Notes: a model not told the origin generated them from the sequence alone. Shown: positions 6,354-14,771, counted from the first letter of the stretch. The stretch: 18,323 nt of DNA from Phycisphaerae bacterium (GCA_021736565.1 JAIPFO010000023.1:1-18323), one strand, 5' to 3'. Program-made: numbers and translations.

Positions 6354-8105
6354 ATGGACATTATTAAAGGCATTGCTGTTTCGCCGGGCGTGGCGATCTG
6401 TACGGCGATGGTTCTCGAAGCCGAGGACTATCAACGCATATCGCATCGCACGATTCCGCCGGAAAAAACCCGGGCAGAGATCCATCGCCTCCGCAAAGCC
6501 TTTCTCGACGCCACGACCGAGGTCAGCGGGCTCCAAACCGCCCAGGCTGAACTGTGGGATAGTCGAATTAAAGACATTTTCGCCGTCCACCTTCATTTCT
6601 TACGCGACCGAACACTTCGTCGGAAAATTGCCGATCTGATCACACAGCACAACTATTCCGCTGAATATGCGGTAAGTGTTATTCTACGCGATATTTCCAA
6701 ACATTTTGGCCAGGCAAAGGACCGCTATATTTCCGAACGTGCAAGCGATATTTTCGATATCGAAAAAAGACTGCTGCAGCACTTGATGCAAGAACGCCGG
6801 GAAGAGGTCCAGAAACTTACCGAGCCGGTCGTCGTGGTGGCCCATGATTTAACACCGACCCAGACGGCATCATTCAATACGAATATTATTAAGGGAATCG
6901 CCACCGACGCCGGTGGTCGAACGTCACATACCGCAATTGTCGCCCGGAGCCTCGGGATCCCGGCAGTAGTGGCACTCGGCAATGCCACCAGGAACATTAC
7001 CATTGGCGACATCGTCATCGTCGATGGCAACCATGGTACAGTGGTGGTTAATCCTGACCAGGCGACCATCGAGGAATATCAGGGATATGCCGAGGCCTTT
7101 ACCGCCCGAGAGCATAAACTCGATGAACTGGCACATCTGCCCGCCGTCACGACCGATGGCCATACCATCCGCCTGATGGGAAATATCGAATTCCCCAGTG
7201 AGGCCAAGACAACGCTCCAGCGAGGCGGCAATGGCATTGGACTCTATCGTACCGAATTCCTTTACCTTGATGCCGCCGAAGAACCCATTGAAGAAGACCA
7301 TTATAACGCCTATATGGAAACGATTCGAGATTTCGGCGACCATCCGATTACGATTCGAACCGTCGATCTGGGCGCTGATAAATTTACGCAGGCCCGCAGC
7401 GCTGTCCCAGAGCGAAATCCATTTCTCGGACTCCGCTCGATTCGTTACTGCCTGCAGAACCTCCCGATGTTCAAAGCGCAAATGCGAGCCATTCTCCGGG
7501 CCTCTGTGCATGGTGATGTGAAAATGATGTTTCCACTGATCACCAGCCTCCTGGAACTGCGCCAGGCCAAATGGGTCCTGGCCGATGTCAAGGAAGATCT
7601 GGAAGAACAGGGGATTCCATTCAATGAAAATATACCGGTCGGCGTGATGATCGAGACACCGGCCGCCGCCCTGATCGCCGATGAGCTCGCCGATGAAGTT
7701 GATTTTTTCAGTATTGGCACAAACGATCTGATCCAATATACTCTTGCGGTCGACAGGGTCAACGAACGGGTGGCCTCGCTTTATTCACCGATGCACCCGG
7801 CAATATTGCAACTACTACGTAACATAGTTAAAACCGCCAACCGTGCCCGAATTGAACTGAGCCTCTGTGGTGAAATGGCCTCCGAGCCGGAGTTTACGCC
7901 CCTGCTAGTTGGCCTGGGGTTCGATACCCTCTCCCTGGCGAATCCCATGATCCCTGATATAAAGAAAATAATTCGTTCGGTCTCCCTGGAGTATTGCCAG
8001 GCCATTGCCCTTAAAGTACTCCAGTTTGATACCAGCAACCAGACATCAAACTTCCTGCGTGAAGAATTGAGGAAAATTCAAGCAGGAGAAATCGAAAATA
8101 ACTAA
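6354..8105 (+). CDS. ptsI: Phosphoenolpyruvate-protein phosphotransferase (PTS enzyme I)
   Basis: A 583-residue enzyme I, close to the family length. Order: N-terminal EI helical and phosphohistidine region (1-225) and C-terminal PEP-binding TIM barrel (about 255-570). All key residues are present: phospho-accepting H192 in GGRTSHTAI, R299 in GLYRTEF, R335, E434, D458 in GTND and C505 in LCGEMA. Each is offset by three from the E. coli enzyme. It takes phosphate from PEP and passes it to HPr. There is no N-terminal GAF domain, so it is not the classical PtsP form, though in this context it probably feeds the regulatory relay. The ribosome site is weak (AAAAGAAAAG). The 251-bp gap from HPr contains an inverted repeat box, so co-transcription is uncertain. 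Confidence 0.95.
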   Translation: MDIIKGIAVSPGVAICTAMVLEAEDYQRISHRTIPPEKTRAEIHRLRKAFLDATTEVSGLQTAQAELWDSRIKDIFAVHLHFLRDRTLRRKIADLITQHNYSAEYAVSVILRDISKHFGQAKDRYISERASDIFDIEKRLLQHLMQERREEVQKLTEPVVVVAHDLTPTQTASFNTNIIKGIATDAGGRTSHTAIVARSLGIPAVVALGNATRNITIGDIVIVDGNHGTVVVNPDQATIEEYQGYAEAFTAREHKLDELAHLPAVTTDGHTIRLMGNIEFPSEAKTTLQRGGNGIGLYRTEFLYLDAAEEPIEEDHYNAYMETIRDFGDHPITIRTVDLGADKFTQARSAVPERNPFLGLRSIRYCLQNLPMFKAQMRAILRASVHGDVKMMFPLITSLLELRQAKWVLADVKEDLEEQGIPFNENIPVGVMIETPAAALIADELADEVDFFSIGTNDLIQYTLAVDRVNERVASLYSPMHPAILQLLRNIVKTANRARIELSLCGEMASEPEFTPLLVGLGFDTLSLANPMIPDIKKIIRSVSLEYCQAIALKVLQFDTSNQTSNFLREELRKIQAGEIENN

Positions 8106-8128
8106 ACGCGAGAGCCTAAAGTTGATTC

Positions 8129-8406
8129 CTGCGTCAAACGTCGATTTCTGCATGTGAACTCTTTCGTACCTTTTATCGTGATAGATTTATCGCCAGAACG
8201 CCCCAGGGCGACTTAGAGTGCATTCGTCATTATCTGACCAACTTTCGAGAGAATATCCGAACGAATGGTTTGCTCATATGGCATGCTAAAGCACGGCGGT
8301 AAAAGGATTTAAGGCATTATAAAATACGAAAGGGACCCCTGAGAAAACCGACCTTTAAGATGCGAAATAAAGGCTATAACATACTGACGACCCTGGCCTC
8401 AACGTT
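8129..8406 (+). repeat. Dispersed repeat, copy D (boxes far apart)
   Basis: Box 1 CCTGCGTCAAACGTCGATTT starts at 8129. Box 2 (TTAAGATGCGAAATAAAGGC, then CGACCCTGGCCTCAACG) starts near 8355. The spacing is about 225 instead of 36-37, so either 190 bp were inserted or two partial copies are present. Confidence 0.5.
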
Positions 8407-8449
8407 GCTCTTTACACCTTGATCTGGCGTCTAAACGGAAATGTTCAAT

Positions 8450-8502
8450 TTCCCTTCCTCCTGACGGCCCCGGTAAGACCTGGGCCGCCAGGAGGGGGGG
8501 GA
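8450..8502 (+). promoter_or_regulatory. Long hairpin sequestering the ribosome site of the DUF2344 gene
   Basis: Bases 8450-8470 pair with 8482-8502 to give about 21 bp, with one A-C mismatch (8464/8488) and three G-U pairs, around an 11-base loop. The core 8457-8470 / 8482-8495 is 13 Watson-Crick pairs out of 14. The 3' arm contains the GGAGGGGGGG Shine-Dalgarno and ends one base before the ATG at 8504. No T tract follows, so it is not an intrinsic terminator. Translation from 8504 should require opening of this stem. Confidence 0.55.
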
Positions 8503-8503
8503 T

Positions 8504-9193
8504 ATGAAAATGAAAAATACAAAACAGAACAATTCAACCAATGCGGGGATGAAACTCGCATTGTGGTTCTCGATCCAGGGCGATTTGCGATTCCTGTCAC
8601 ATCGGGATACCATGCGACTCTGGCAGCGCGTTATTAGCCGGACTCGATTACCCGTCAAGTTTTCGCAGGGATTTAATCCCCATATGAAACTCTCGTTACC
8701 CTTGCCGCGAAGTGTCGGCATGGCCGCTCAGTGTGAATTGCTCCTGGTCGATCTTGAAACCCCGATCGAGCTGGATACCCTTTCACAAATAGTCCCCCCT
8801 CAATTGCCCGATGGAATGCGATACATCCAGGCGGCATCGGTTCCCATGAAGGTTTCCAGTCTTCCCCAATGGGCGCGATATCATTTTATCCTCGCCGAAT
8901 CTACTCCCACCGAGCCGATACAGCAGATCATTGACGCATTTCACCAGTCCACAACCTGCCCGGTTCAACGATCGGCCCGTGGCCGCCACCTGGAACGAAC
9001 CCTGGAGCTTAAAGATCATATAACCCATATGACTTTACAGGACAATATCATTGAATGTCAGGTCAACATCAACACGACCGCCACGCCGCGTATTGATGAA
9101 ATTCTCCAGAAACTCACCCTGACAACTCCCCGGCCTATCGCTGGGGTAGAACGCGTGGCCGTAAAATATCACAAGATAACTTTACCCGGCTAA
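8504..9193 (+). CDS. TIGR03936/DUF2344 family, radical-SAM-linked protein
   Basis: A 229-residue soluble protein. The family signature begins near residue 16: WFSIQGDLRFLSHRDTMR, then KFSQGFNPHMKLSLPLPRSVG. Members are encoded next to, or fused to, a YgiQ-like radical SAM protein (TIGR03960) and commonly precede RNase E/G genes. Here the RNase gene follows after 261 bp but no radical SAM gene is in the window, so this is the linked domain on its own. Biochemical function is not established. ATG 8504 has a very strong ribosome site, but ATG 8549 (residue 16) fits the usual N-terminus of relatives. The leader hairpin makes the choice of start, and its control, an open point. Confidence 0.85.
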   Translation: MKMKNTKQNNSTNAGMKLALWFSIQGDLRFLSHRDTMRLWQRVISRTRLPVKFSQGFNPHMKLSLPLPRSVGMAAQCELLLVDLETPIELDTLSQIVPPQLPDGMRYIQAASVPMKVSSLPQWARYHFILAESTPTEPIQQIIDAFHQSTTCPVQRSARGRHLERTLELKDHITHMTLQDNIIECQVNINTTATPRIDEILQKLTLTTPRPIAGVERVAVKYHKITLPG

Positions 9194-9204
9194 CCCTGTG
9201 GCAG

Positions 9205-9323
9205 CCTGCATCAAAAGTCTTGTAAAGCGTTGATTCTGTCTGTTAATCGACGTATTTACATATCCATAGTGACTTTAGAATGCGAATAAGGCTTCAAAAT
9301 ACATAGGACGCTGGGGTCAATAA
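9205..9323 (+). repeat. Dispersed repeat, copy E
   Basis: Box 1 CCTGCATCAAAAGTCT begins 12 bp after the DUF2344 stop. Box 2 (TTTAGAATGCGAATAAGGC, then TTCAAAATACATAGGACGC, ending GGGGTCAATAATG) begins near 9274. The spacing is about 69 bp, roughly 33 more than standard. A possible promoter TTGATT (9230) to TATTTA (9253), 17 bp apart, lies between the boxes. Confidence 0.6.
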
Positions 9324-9454
9324 TGAAAAATTTATAACAATACAATACACCCGATATGGCAAAGGGGCATGCGGGCCATGACGTTCTTTTCATTCAGGAA
9401 TAAGGGCCTCATATAAACGCAAATGACCGATGCCAGAGAAGGAAAGGATTTATT

Positions 9455-10981
9455 TTGTCAAAGGAAATGTTAATTAATATGGCACACGGAGACGAGTGCC
9501 GAATCGCCGTTGTCGATAATAGACGACTGGACGAACTTTATGTGGAACGCCTCAATACGACCAGCCTGGTTGGAAATATCTATAAGGGCAAGGTCGTTAA
9601 TATTGAGCCCAGTATTCAGGCCTGTTTCATTGACTTCGGGATCGGCCAGAACGGCTTTCTCCATATCAGTGACCTCCAGTCAACCTACTTCAACGATAGC
9701 AATGGCCAAAAAGAGCATATCGGCATGAAACGGCCACGCAACCAGCGCCCGCCCATCCAGGATTGCATCAAACGCGGCCAGGAAATTGTCATCCAGGTCA
9801 TTAAGGACGGGATCGGCACCAAGGGACCAACCCTCAGCTCTTACCTGTCGATCCCGGGACGGTTTATCGTACTGATGCCGGGCATGAACCGCACAGGGAT
9901 CTCACGGAAAATTGAGGACGAGGAAACGCGAAACAAGCTTAGAGTGTTGCTCAAACAGTTAGAAATACCAAAAGATATCGGCATGGTCCTTCGCACCGCC
10001 AGTATTGGCAGTAATAAACGAAACCTCCAGCGGGACCTGAATTACCTGATGCGGTTATGGAAGACCATCCAGAAGAAGATCAATAATATCGCCGCGCCCG
10101 TGACCCTGTATCAGGAATCCGACCTGGTGACCCGGACCATACGCGATGTCTATAACTCGACGATCAGTAAAATTATTTGCGATTCCGAAGAGACCTGGAA
10201 AAAAGTGCGGGAATTCCTGGGCATTGCCATGCCCCGTTCTCGCAATCGGGCAACGTTTTATGATGGTAAAGTCCCCCTCTTTACCAAGTACAACCTCGAA
10301 AAAGAAATCGAAATGATCCACCGACGCTATGTCCCTCTGAAAATTGGCGGATCAATTGTCATCGACTCGACCGAGGCCCTGGTGGCCATTGATGTCAATA
10401 GTGGTACATATCGCGCTCATGAAAATGCCGAGGCCACCTCCTTTAAGGTCAATATGGAGGCCGCCATTGAGATCAGTCGCCAGTTGCGACTGCGAGACCT
10501 CGGCGGCGTGATCGTCATCGACTTTATCGATATGAACCTGGACAAACACCGCCGGGAACTGGAGCGGGCCGTTCGCGATGCCCTCAGCACCGATCGGGCC
10601 AGTACCAAAGTGCTTCGGCTCAGTCAGTTTGGCCTTATGGAGCTCACCCGACAGCGTATGAAACCCTCGCTCAAACGCTCCATGTTCATAGATTGCCCGC
10701 ACTGCAAAGGCTCCGGCCTGATCAAATCACCCGAATCCATGGCCATTGAGATCATGCGACGGATACGCTACGGAAGCGAAAAAGAACATATCCAGAGAAT
10801 CGAAGTCAGAGTTTCGGTGGAAGTCGCCCAATATCTCCAGAACTACAAACGGGCGGCTCTGGCCCATCTCGAAACCAACTCCCAAAAGGAAATCCTCATT
10901 TACGCCTCGGCCAATTTCACCAACGACGAAACCGAAGTCATCGTCGTGGACAAAAGAGGCGCTGTCGTAAAGATTGGATAA
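9455..10981 (+). CDS. rng: Ribonuclease E/G family endoribonuclease
   Basis: A 508-residue protein of RNase G size. The start is TTG 9455, with AAGGAAAGGAT six bases upstream; its product MSKEMLIN aligns with the normal N-terminus, whereas ATG 9467 would remove it. An S1-like RNA-binding domain spans about residues 35-130. The magnesium-binding aspartates are D313 in AIDVNSG and D356 (with D359) in VIDFIDM. The Zn-link cysteines C414 and C417 form CPHC, needed for dimer contacts. The enzyme cuts single-stranded AU-rich RNA and functions in rRNA and mRNA maturation and decay. It lacks the long RNase E tail that scaffolds the degradosome. The neighbouring DUF2344 gene is a frequent partner. Confidence 0.93.
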   Translation: MSKEMLINMAHGDECRIAVVDNRRLDELYVERLNTTSLVGNIYKGKVVNIEPSIQACFIDFGIGQNGFLHISDLQSTYFNDSNGQKEHIGMKRPRNQRPPIQDCIKRGQEIVIQVIKDGIGTKGPTLSSYLSIPGRFIVLMPGMNRTGISRKIEDEETRNKLRVLLKQLEIPKDIGMVLRTASIGSNKRNLQRDLNYLMRLWKTIQKKINNIAAPVTLYQESDLVTRTIRDVYNSTISKIICDSEETWKKVREFLGIAMPRSRNRATFYDGKVPLFTKYNLEKEIEMIHRRYVPLKIGGSIVIDSTEALVAIDVNSGTYRAHENAEATSFKVNMEAAIEISRQLRLRDLGGVIVIDFIDMNLDKHRRELERAVRDALSTDRASTKVLRLSQFGLMELTRQRMKPSLKRSMFIDCPHCKGSGLIKSPESMAIEIMRRIRYGSEKEHIQRIEVRVSVEVAQYLQNYKRAALAHLETNSQKEILIYASANFTNDETEVIVVDKRGAVVKIG

Positions 10982-11331
10982 TTCGATATTTAAATCATGA
11001 CCAAGGGACCCGTAGGGATGGTTTGCGCAGAAAACGGACCCTGAAACTCTCGACGGCAAACAAAATAACCCCGGAGCCAAGGTCAGGGGTGCGCGTTGAA
11101 AACGGTCCATGGGAACTCATGGAGCGTTTGACCGCAATGCCGAAAGAAAAGATCGAATAGATCCGGGCCTGGTTTTCCATGGTTTTATGGTTTTCCTCAT
11201 GCCTATATTGCATTTCAGTATTCTATTGATATAATGGAGCATCGTCTTCTCGGATGTAGCCGGGAAAAACAGGGAAGGGGTGCGGGTGCACTCCTGTATA
11301 ATATTCATAACGTGATGTAAGGAAAGAAGTT
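10982..11331. other. Intergenic region upstream of asd
   Basis: About 350 bp without a gene. GCAGAAAACGGAC at 11027-11039 exactly matches 13 bases of box 2 in copy A, with similar flanking bases, and may be a decayed repeat. The asd promoter and an approximately 90-nt leader occupy 11208-11331. I see no known amino-acid riboswitch fold in that leader. Confidence 0.5.
11208..11235 (+). promoter_or_regulatory. Sigma-70-type promoter of asd
   Basis: TTGCAT at 11208-11213 and TATAAT at 11230-11235 are spaced 16 bp, predicting a start near 11242 and a leader of about 90 nt. A second TATAAT near 11294 has no -35 partner. Confidence 0.55.
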
Positions 11332-12339
11332 ATGCCTTTAAATGTCGCAGTCGTTGGCGTGACCGGGGCCGTGGGTCAGGAATTCTTAAAACTCTTTGAG
11401 GAGCGAAATTTCCCGGCAACGAGCTATAAATTTTTAGCCTCCGCACGTTCGGCGGGTAAAACCCTGGAATTTGGCGGCAAGCAATATACGATTGAAGAAC
11501 TAAACGAAAATAGTTTTGTGGATATGAATATCGCCCTGTTTTCCGCTAGCGGCTCGATCAGTAAGCAATATGCCCCGATCGCCGCAAAAGCAGGCTGTAC
11601 AGTCGTGGATAATTCCTCGGCGTTCCGAATGGATGATGAAGTACCGCTGATAGTACCAGAAATCAATCCGCATGCCCTGCTCGATCATCACGGCATTATC
11701 GCCAACCCCAATTGTTCAACGATTATCGGAATTGTTCCGGTATGGCCATTGCACTGTGCCAATCCGCTCAAACGGATGGTTGTCAGCACCTACCAGGCAG
11801 TAAGTGGGGCAGGCTGGCAGGCAATGGAAGAACTGAAAGCCCAGTCGCTGGCTTTATTGGAGGGTAAGGAAATTGAAGAACCCAAGGCGTTCCAGCATCA
11901 ATGTGCGTTTAACGTCTTCAGCCATGACAGTGCTATCGGGGAAAACGGCTATAACGTTGAAGAAATGAAGATGGTCCACGAAACCCATAAGATATTCAAC
12001 GATCCTTCCATTGCGATCACCTGTACCTGCATACGCGTACCGGTATTGCGGGCCCATAGTGAGAGTATTAACCTGGAATTCACCAACCCGATGGACCCGG
12101 ACGAAGTGGTTGATTTGCTGCTGTCGGCACCGGGAATTGATATTGTTGACGATCGGGAGGGTAACTACTTCCCCATGCCGTTGGATGCTTCGGGGCAGGG
12201 CAATATTCTGGTCGGCCGAATTCGACAGGATGAATCGATACCGGATAAACGCGGGATCAATATGTTTGTCAGTGGCGACCAGCTGCTCAAAGGGGCGGCC
12301 CTCAACGCGATTCAGATCGCAGAGCTTCTGGTCAAATAG
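11332..12339 (+). CDS. asd: Aspartate-semialdehyde dehydrogenase
   Basis: A 335-residue enzyme of normal length. GVTGAVG at 9-15 is the NADP-binding glycine loop. C128 in NPNCST is the catalytic cysteine and H242 in RAHSESIN the catalytic base. It reduces aspartyl-4-phosphate to aspartate semialdehyde with NADPH, the branch point to lysine/diaminopimelate, methionine and threonine. AAGGAAAG precedes the ATG. It has its own promoter and is followed by a strong intrinsic terminator, so it is transcribed alone; the usual partners (lysC, dapA, leuB) are not adjacent. Confidence 0.96.
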   Translation: MPLNVAVVGVTGAVGQEFLKLFEERNFPATSYKFLASARSAGKTLEFGGKQYTIEELNENSFVDMNIALFSASGSISKQYAPIAAKAGCTVVDNSSAFRMDDEVPLIVPEINPHALLDHHGIIANPNCSTIIGIVPVWPLHCANPLKRMVVSTYQAVSGAGWQAMEELKAQSLALLEGKEIEEPKAFQHQCAFNVFSHDSAIGENGYNVEEMKMVHETHKIFNDPSIAITCTCIRVPVLRAHSESINLEFTNPMDPDEVVDLLLSAPGIDIVDDREGNYFPMPLDASGQGNILVGRIRQDESIPDKRGINMFVSGDQLLKGAALNAIQIAELLVK

Positions 12340-12362
12340 TCCTGACGCAACCATCCGCGCTG

Positions 12363-12426
12363 AGTTTGACGCCATCTCAAGCTCATTAATGCCGATTTTA
12401 AGCCAAAAAGTGACTTTTAACACAGG
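12363..12426 (-). repeat. Dispersed repeat, copy I (inverted, shortened)
   Basis: Read on the - strand, box 1 CCTGTGTTAAAAGTCACTTT starts at 12426. Box 2 (TTAAAATCGGCATTAATGAG, ending ATGGCGTCAAAC) starts at 12401. The spacing of 25 and the missing middle of box 2 show deletions. It lies between the asd stop and its terminator, so it would be transcribed in the asd mRNA as the complementary strand. Confidence 0.5.
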
Positions 12427-12456
12427 CATCATGTTTCGATAAACTATGAACTCATG

Positions 12457-12490
12457 ATAGAGACGCAAGATTTTGTGTCTCTATTTTCTT
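12457..12490 (+). terminator. Intrinsic terminator of asd
   Basis: A 12-bp stem (12457-12468 with 12473-12484, one G-U pair) with loop GATT is followed by TTTCTT. It is a compact, strong hairpin 118 bp after the asd stop and before truA. Confidence 0.75.
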
Positions 12491-12541
12491 ATCCCCCCGG
12501 ATCAAAGATCATATTTGCCCCGGGCATGAATTGTACCTATT

Positions 12542-13360
12542 ATGTGTGACACAAACGATAATTCTGAATCGGAATCGACCAGGGCCATCGATCAAAACAG
12601 TCGCAAGGTTAAATTGATCGTGGCGTATGACGGAACGTGCTATCATGGCTGGCAGCGGCAGCTGGATGGGGTAGATACGGTTCAGGAGCGGGTGGAAGAT
12701 GCGATTGAAGCGGTCGTTAAGCCTTTTAAAAACCAGCTTTACGATGGCAAAGTCTCGGTGCGGTGTGCCGGGCGAACGGATACCGGGGTCCATTCCCGGG
12801 GGCAGGTGGTTACATTCCGTACCAATTGCCCTATTCCCACCGGGCGGCTCTACCAGGTGATCAATAACCATTTACCGATGGATATCCGCATTACCAGTGC
12901 CAGGGACGTCCCTGAGAAGTTTGACGCCACGACATCGTCGAGGCGGAAGTTATATCGCTATACGGTCTATAATCGCCGCCTGGACTTACCGAATATCCCT
13001 CGATTCGCCTATTATTGCCCGCCCTATTGCGATGTGGAGCGAATGAAAGCGGGGGCGAAATGCCTGTTGGGCCGGCATGATTTTAAAAGTTTTGCCGCCT
13101 CCAGCGACCAGCGTAAAACGACAGTGCGAACCTTATACCGCTGCGATATCCGGCGACACTACCATTATATTTATTTTGAACTGGAAGGGTCTGGTTTTTT
13201 ACACCATATGGTGCGTAATATTGTGGGGACGCTGCTGGATGTGGGACGAGGGCATTTTACGCCGGAACAGGTTGTTGAAATTCTGGCCGCCCGCGACCGC
13301 AGGGCCGCGGGAACCATGGCCCCGGCCAATGGGCTGTGTATGCAGTGGGTGCAGTATTGA
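12542..13360 (+). CDS. truA: tRNA pseudouridine synthase A
   Basis: A 272-residue TruA. The catalytic aspartate is D80 in CAGRTDTGVHS. The opening KLIVAYDGTCYHGWQRQ (24-40) and the late SGFLHHMVRNIVGTLLDVG segment are typical. It isomerises uridines 38-40 in the tRNA anticodon arm. The first 20 or so residues are a polar extension. The ATG at 12542 has no clear Shine-Dalgarno, but no other in-frame ATG precedes the domain, so the start is moderately certain. It lies 75 bp before the glycosyltransferase gene, possibly co-transcribed. Confidence 0.94.
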   Translation: MCDTNDNSESESTRAIDQNSRKVKLIVAYDGTCYHGWQRQLDGVDTVQERVEDAIEAVVKPFKNQLYDGKVSVRCAGRTDTGVHSRGQVVTFRTNCPIPTGRLYQVINNHLPMDIRITSARDVPEKFDATTSSRRKLYRYTVYNRRLDLPNIPRFAYYCPPYCDVERMKAGAKCLLGRHDFKSFAASSDQRKTTVRTLYRCDIRRHYHYIYFELEGSGFLHHMVRNIVGTLLDVGRGHFTPEQVVEILAARDRRAAGTMAPANGLCMQWVQY

Positions 13361-13365
13361 GGAAG

Positions 13366-13386
13366 TTAAGAACTAAGAACTAAGAG
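13366..13386 (+). repeat. Three short tandem TAAGAAC units
   Basis: TAAGAAC is repeated with a period of seven just after the truA stop. Similar TAAGA-rich stretches recur in the repeat zone at 16725-17110. Probably a microsatellite. Confidence 0.5.
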
Positions 13387-13435
13387 TTGTGGTCAAAATA
13401 TTCTATATAGTCGGCGCGGGAGTCACAGCTATACG

Positions 13436-14674
13436 ATGAAAATAGTGCATATAATTACGCGATTGATCCTGGGGGGTGCCCAGGAGAATACGTTGCTGAG
13501 CTGTGAAGGAGCACATCGGGCCGGCCATGAGGTCACGTTGATCACCGGGCCGGGACTTGGGCCGGAGGGGCAGCTTATGGACCGGGCACGTTCCAGCGGG
13601 TATCGGGTTATCGAGCTCAATGAACTGCGGCGGGCGATCAATCCGTTTTATGATGTGCCGGCCTATTTTAAATTGAAAAAACTGATCGCTGAAATGGACC
13701 CGGATATTGTACACACCCATTCTGCCAAAGCCGGCATCCTGGGGCGTTGGGCCGCGGCAGCGGTTCGGAAGAAAGCGGCGGTAAGTTGTTGTTCCAGAGT
13801 GAGTAAGCTTCGAGAGGCCCAGGCGGCGGCGTGTGGTCGGCCGCGTATTGTCCATACCATTCACGGACTCTCGTTTCATCGTTTTCAGTCCAAATGGGTC
13901 AACCGGATTTACATTGCACTGGAACGCAGTGCAACCCAGAGTACCGATGCGTTTATCAGCGTGGCTCATGCGATGACCGAGCAATGCCTGGCGGCGGGAA
14001 TCGGTCGCCGGGAGCAATTTACACGTGTTTTTTCGGGGATGGAGAGTGCATATTTTGTGAATTCACCCGGTGAAGATCGTATCGCAGAGATTCGCCGGGA
14101 GTTTGATATTCCTTCTGACGCAGTTGTTATAGCCACAGTCGCACGCCTGTTTGAACTTAAAGGGCATGAGTATGTTATTGAATCAGCAAAGGAAATAATA
14201 AAACGACATAAAAATGTGGTGTGGTTTTTCATAGGCGATGGTCTTTTGCGAGGGAAACTTGAGCGGGAAATCGCTGATTCTGGTCTGAAAAAACACTTTC
14301 GGCTGGCAGGTTTAATGCCGCCTGAACGAATTGGCGCGCTGTTACATGCCAGCGATATCCTGGTACACCCTTCGCTCCGTGAAGGGCTGGCACGAACGCT
14401 GCCCCAGGCATTGATGTGTGGACGGCCGGTGATCAGCTTTGATGTCGACGGGGCCAAAGAAGTGGTCGTTAACAACCAGACCGGTTTACTGATCGCTCCC
14501 AAAGATGTCAAAGCCCTTACCGAGTCGCAAGAGCTGCTTATCCAGGACCCTGTGTTACGGCAACGGCTGGGGGACGCGGGACAGCAATTTTGCCAGAAAG
14601 AATTTGACGCAAATGTGATGGTCGATAGAATAGAAAAAGTATATAGATCTCTATTATTGACGCCGGGGTCCTAA
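13436..14674 (+). CDS. GT4-family glycosyltransferase
   Basis: A 412-residue GT-B fold enzyme. The N-terminal acceptor domain opens MKIVHIITRLILGGAQENTL with the GGAQ turn; the C-terminal nucleotide-sugar domain runs from about residue 225 (VARLFELKGHEYVIESA, then IGDGLLRGKLE). The family EX7E motif appears as REGLARTLPQA, with E316 but Gln at 324 where the second Glu is expected; my recollection is that some related subfamilies also have Gln. Compared with relatives there is an extra stretch of about 25 residues near 114-138, containing two adjacent Cys. Probably adds a sugar in exopolysaccharide or cell-envelope glycan synthesis; donor and acceptor are unknown. Its last seven codons lie inside an inverted copy of the dispersed repeat. 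Confidence 0.88.
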   Translation: MKIVHIITRLILGGAQENTLLSCEGAHRAGHEVTLITGPGLGPEGQLMDRARSSGYRVIELNELRRAINPFYDVPAYFKLKKLIAEMDPDIVHTHSAKAGILGRWAAAAVRKKAAVSCCSRVSKLREAQAAACGRPRIVHTIHGLSFHRFQSKWVNRIYIALERSATQSTDAFISVAHAMTEQCLAAGIGRREQFTRVFSGMESAYFVNSPGEDRIAEIRREFDIPSDAVVIATVARLFELKGHEYVIESAKEIIKRHKNVVWFFIGDGLLRGKLEREIADSGLKKHFRLAGLMPPERIGALLHASDILVHPSLREGLARTLPQALMCGRPVISFDVDGAKEVVVNNQTGLLIAPKDVKALTESQELLIQDPVLRQRLGDAGQQFCQKEFDANVMVDRIEKVYRSLLLTPGS

Positions 14675-14743
14675 GTAGTATGGAGCCTCATTTTCAGTAT
14701 TATAAATGGCGTTTTAACGCTTTAGATTGACTTTTAACGCTAC
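14650..14743 (-). repeat. Dispersed two-box intergenic repeat, copy H (inverted, full length)
   Basis: On the - strand box 1 (GTAGCGTTAAAAGTCAATCT) starts near 14743 and box 2 (TTATAATACTGAAAATGAGG, ending CCGGCGTCAATAATAG) near 14705: spacing about 37, as in + strand copies A, B, C and F. Its end runs into the glycosyltransferase coding sequence and encodes LLLTPGS plus the stop. Its end closely matches the end of copy E. Confidence 0.65.
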
Positions 14744-14771
14744 GATGCATGTATAACCCAGGCGGTTTCCT

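Larger units (their letters stand above)
8106..8503. other. Long gap between ptsI and the DUF2344 gene
   Basis: About 400 bp with no credible gene. Box 1 of a repeat copy lies 24 bp after the ptsI stop, box 2 near 8354-8406, and a long hairpin that includes the next ribosome site at 8450-8502. The 200 bp between the two boxes contain nothing I recognise. Confidence 0.6.

Noticed and set aside
6924..7736. 270-residue - strand open frame
   Set aside because: Lies wholly inside ptsI, whose catalytic residues are all intact on the + strand; a shadow frame.
11242..11331. Lysine riboswitch in the asd leader
   Set aside because: The leader is only about 90 nt and shows no L-box core.
11854..12468. 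204-residue - strand open frame over asd
   Set aside because: Antisense to a complete asd gene and runs through its terminator.
13403..14017. 204-residue - strand open frame over the glycosyltransferase start
   Set aside because: Antisense to a well supported gene, with no domain likeness or ribosome site.
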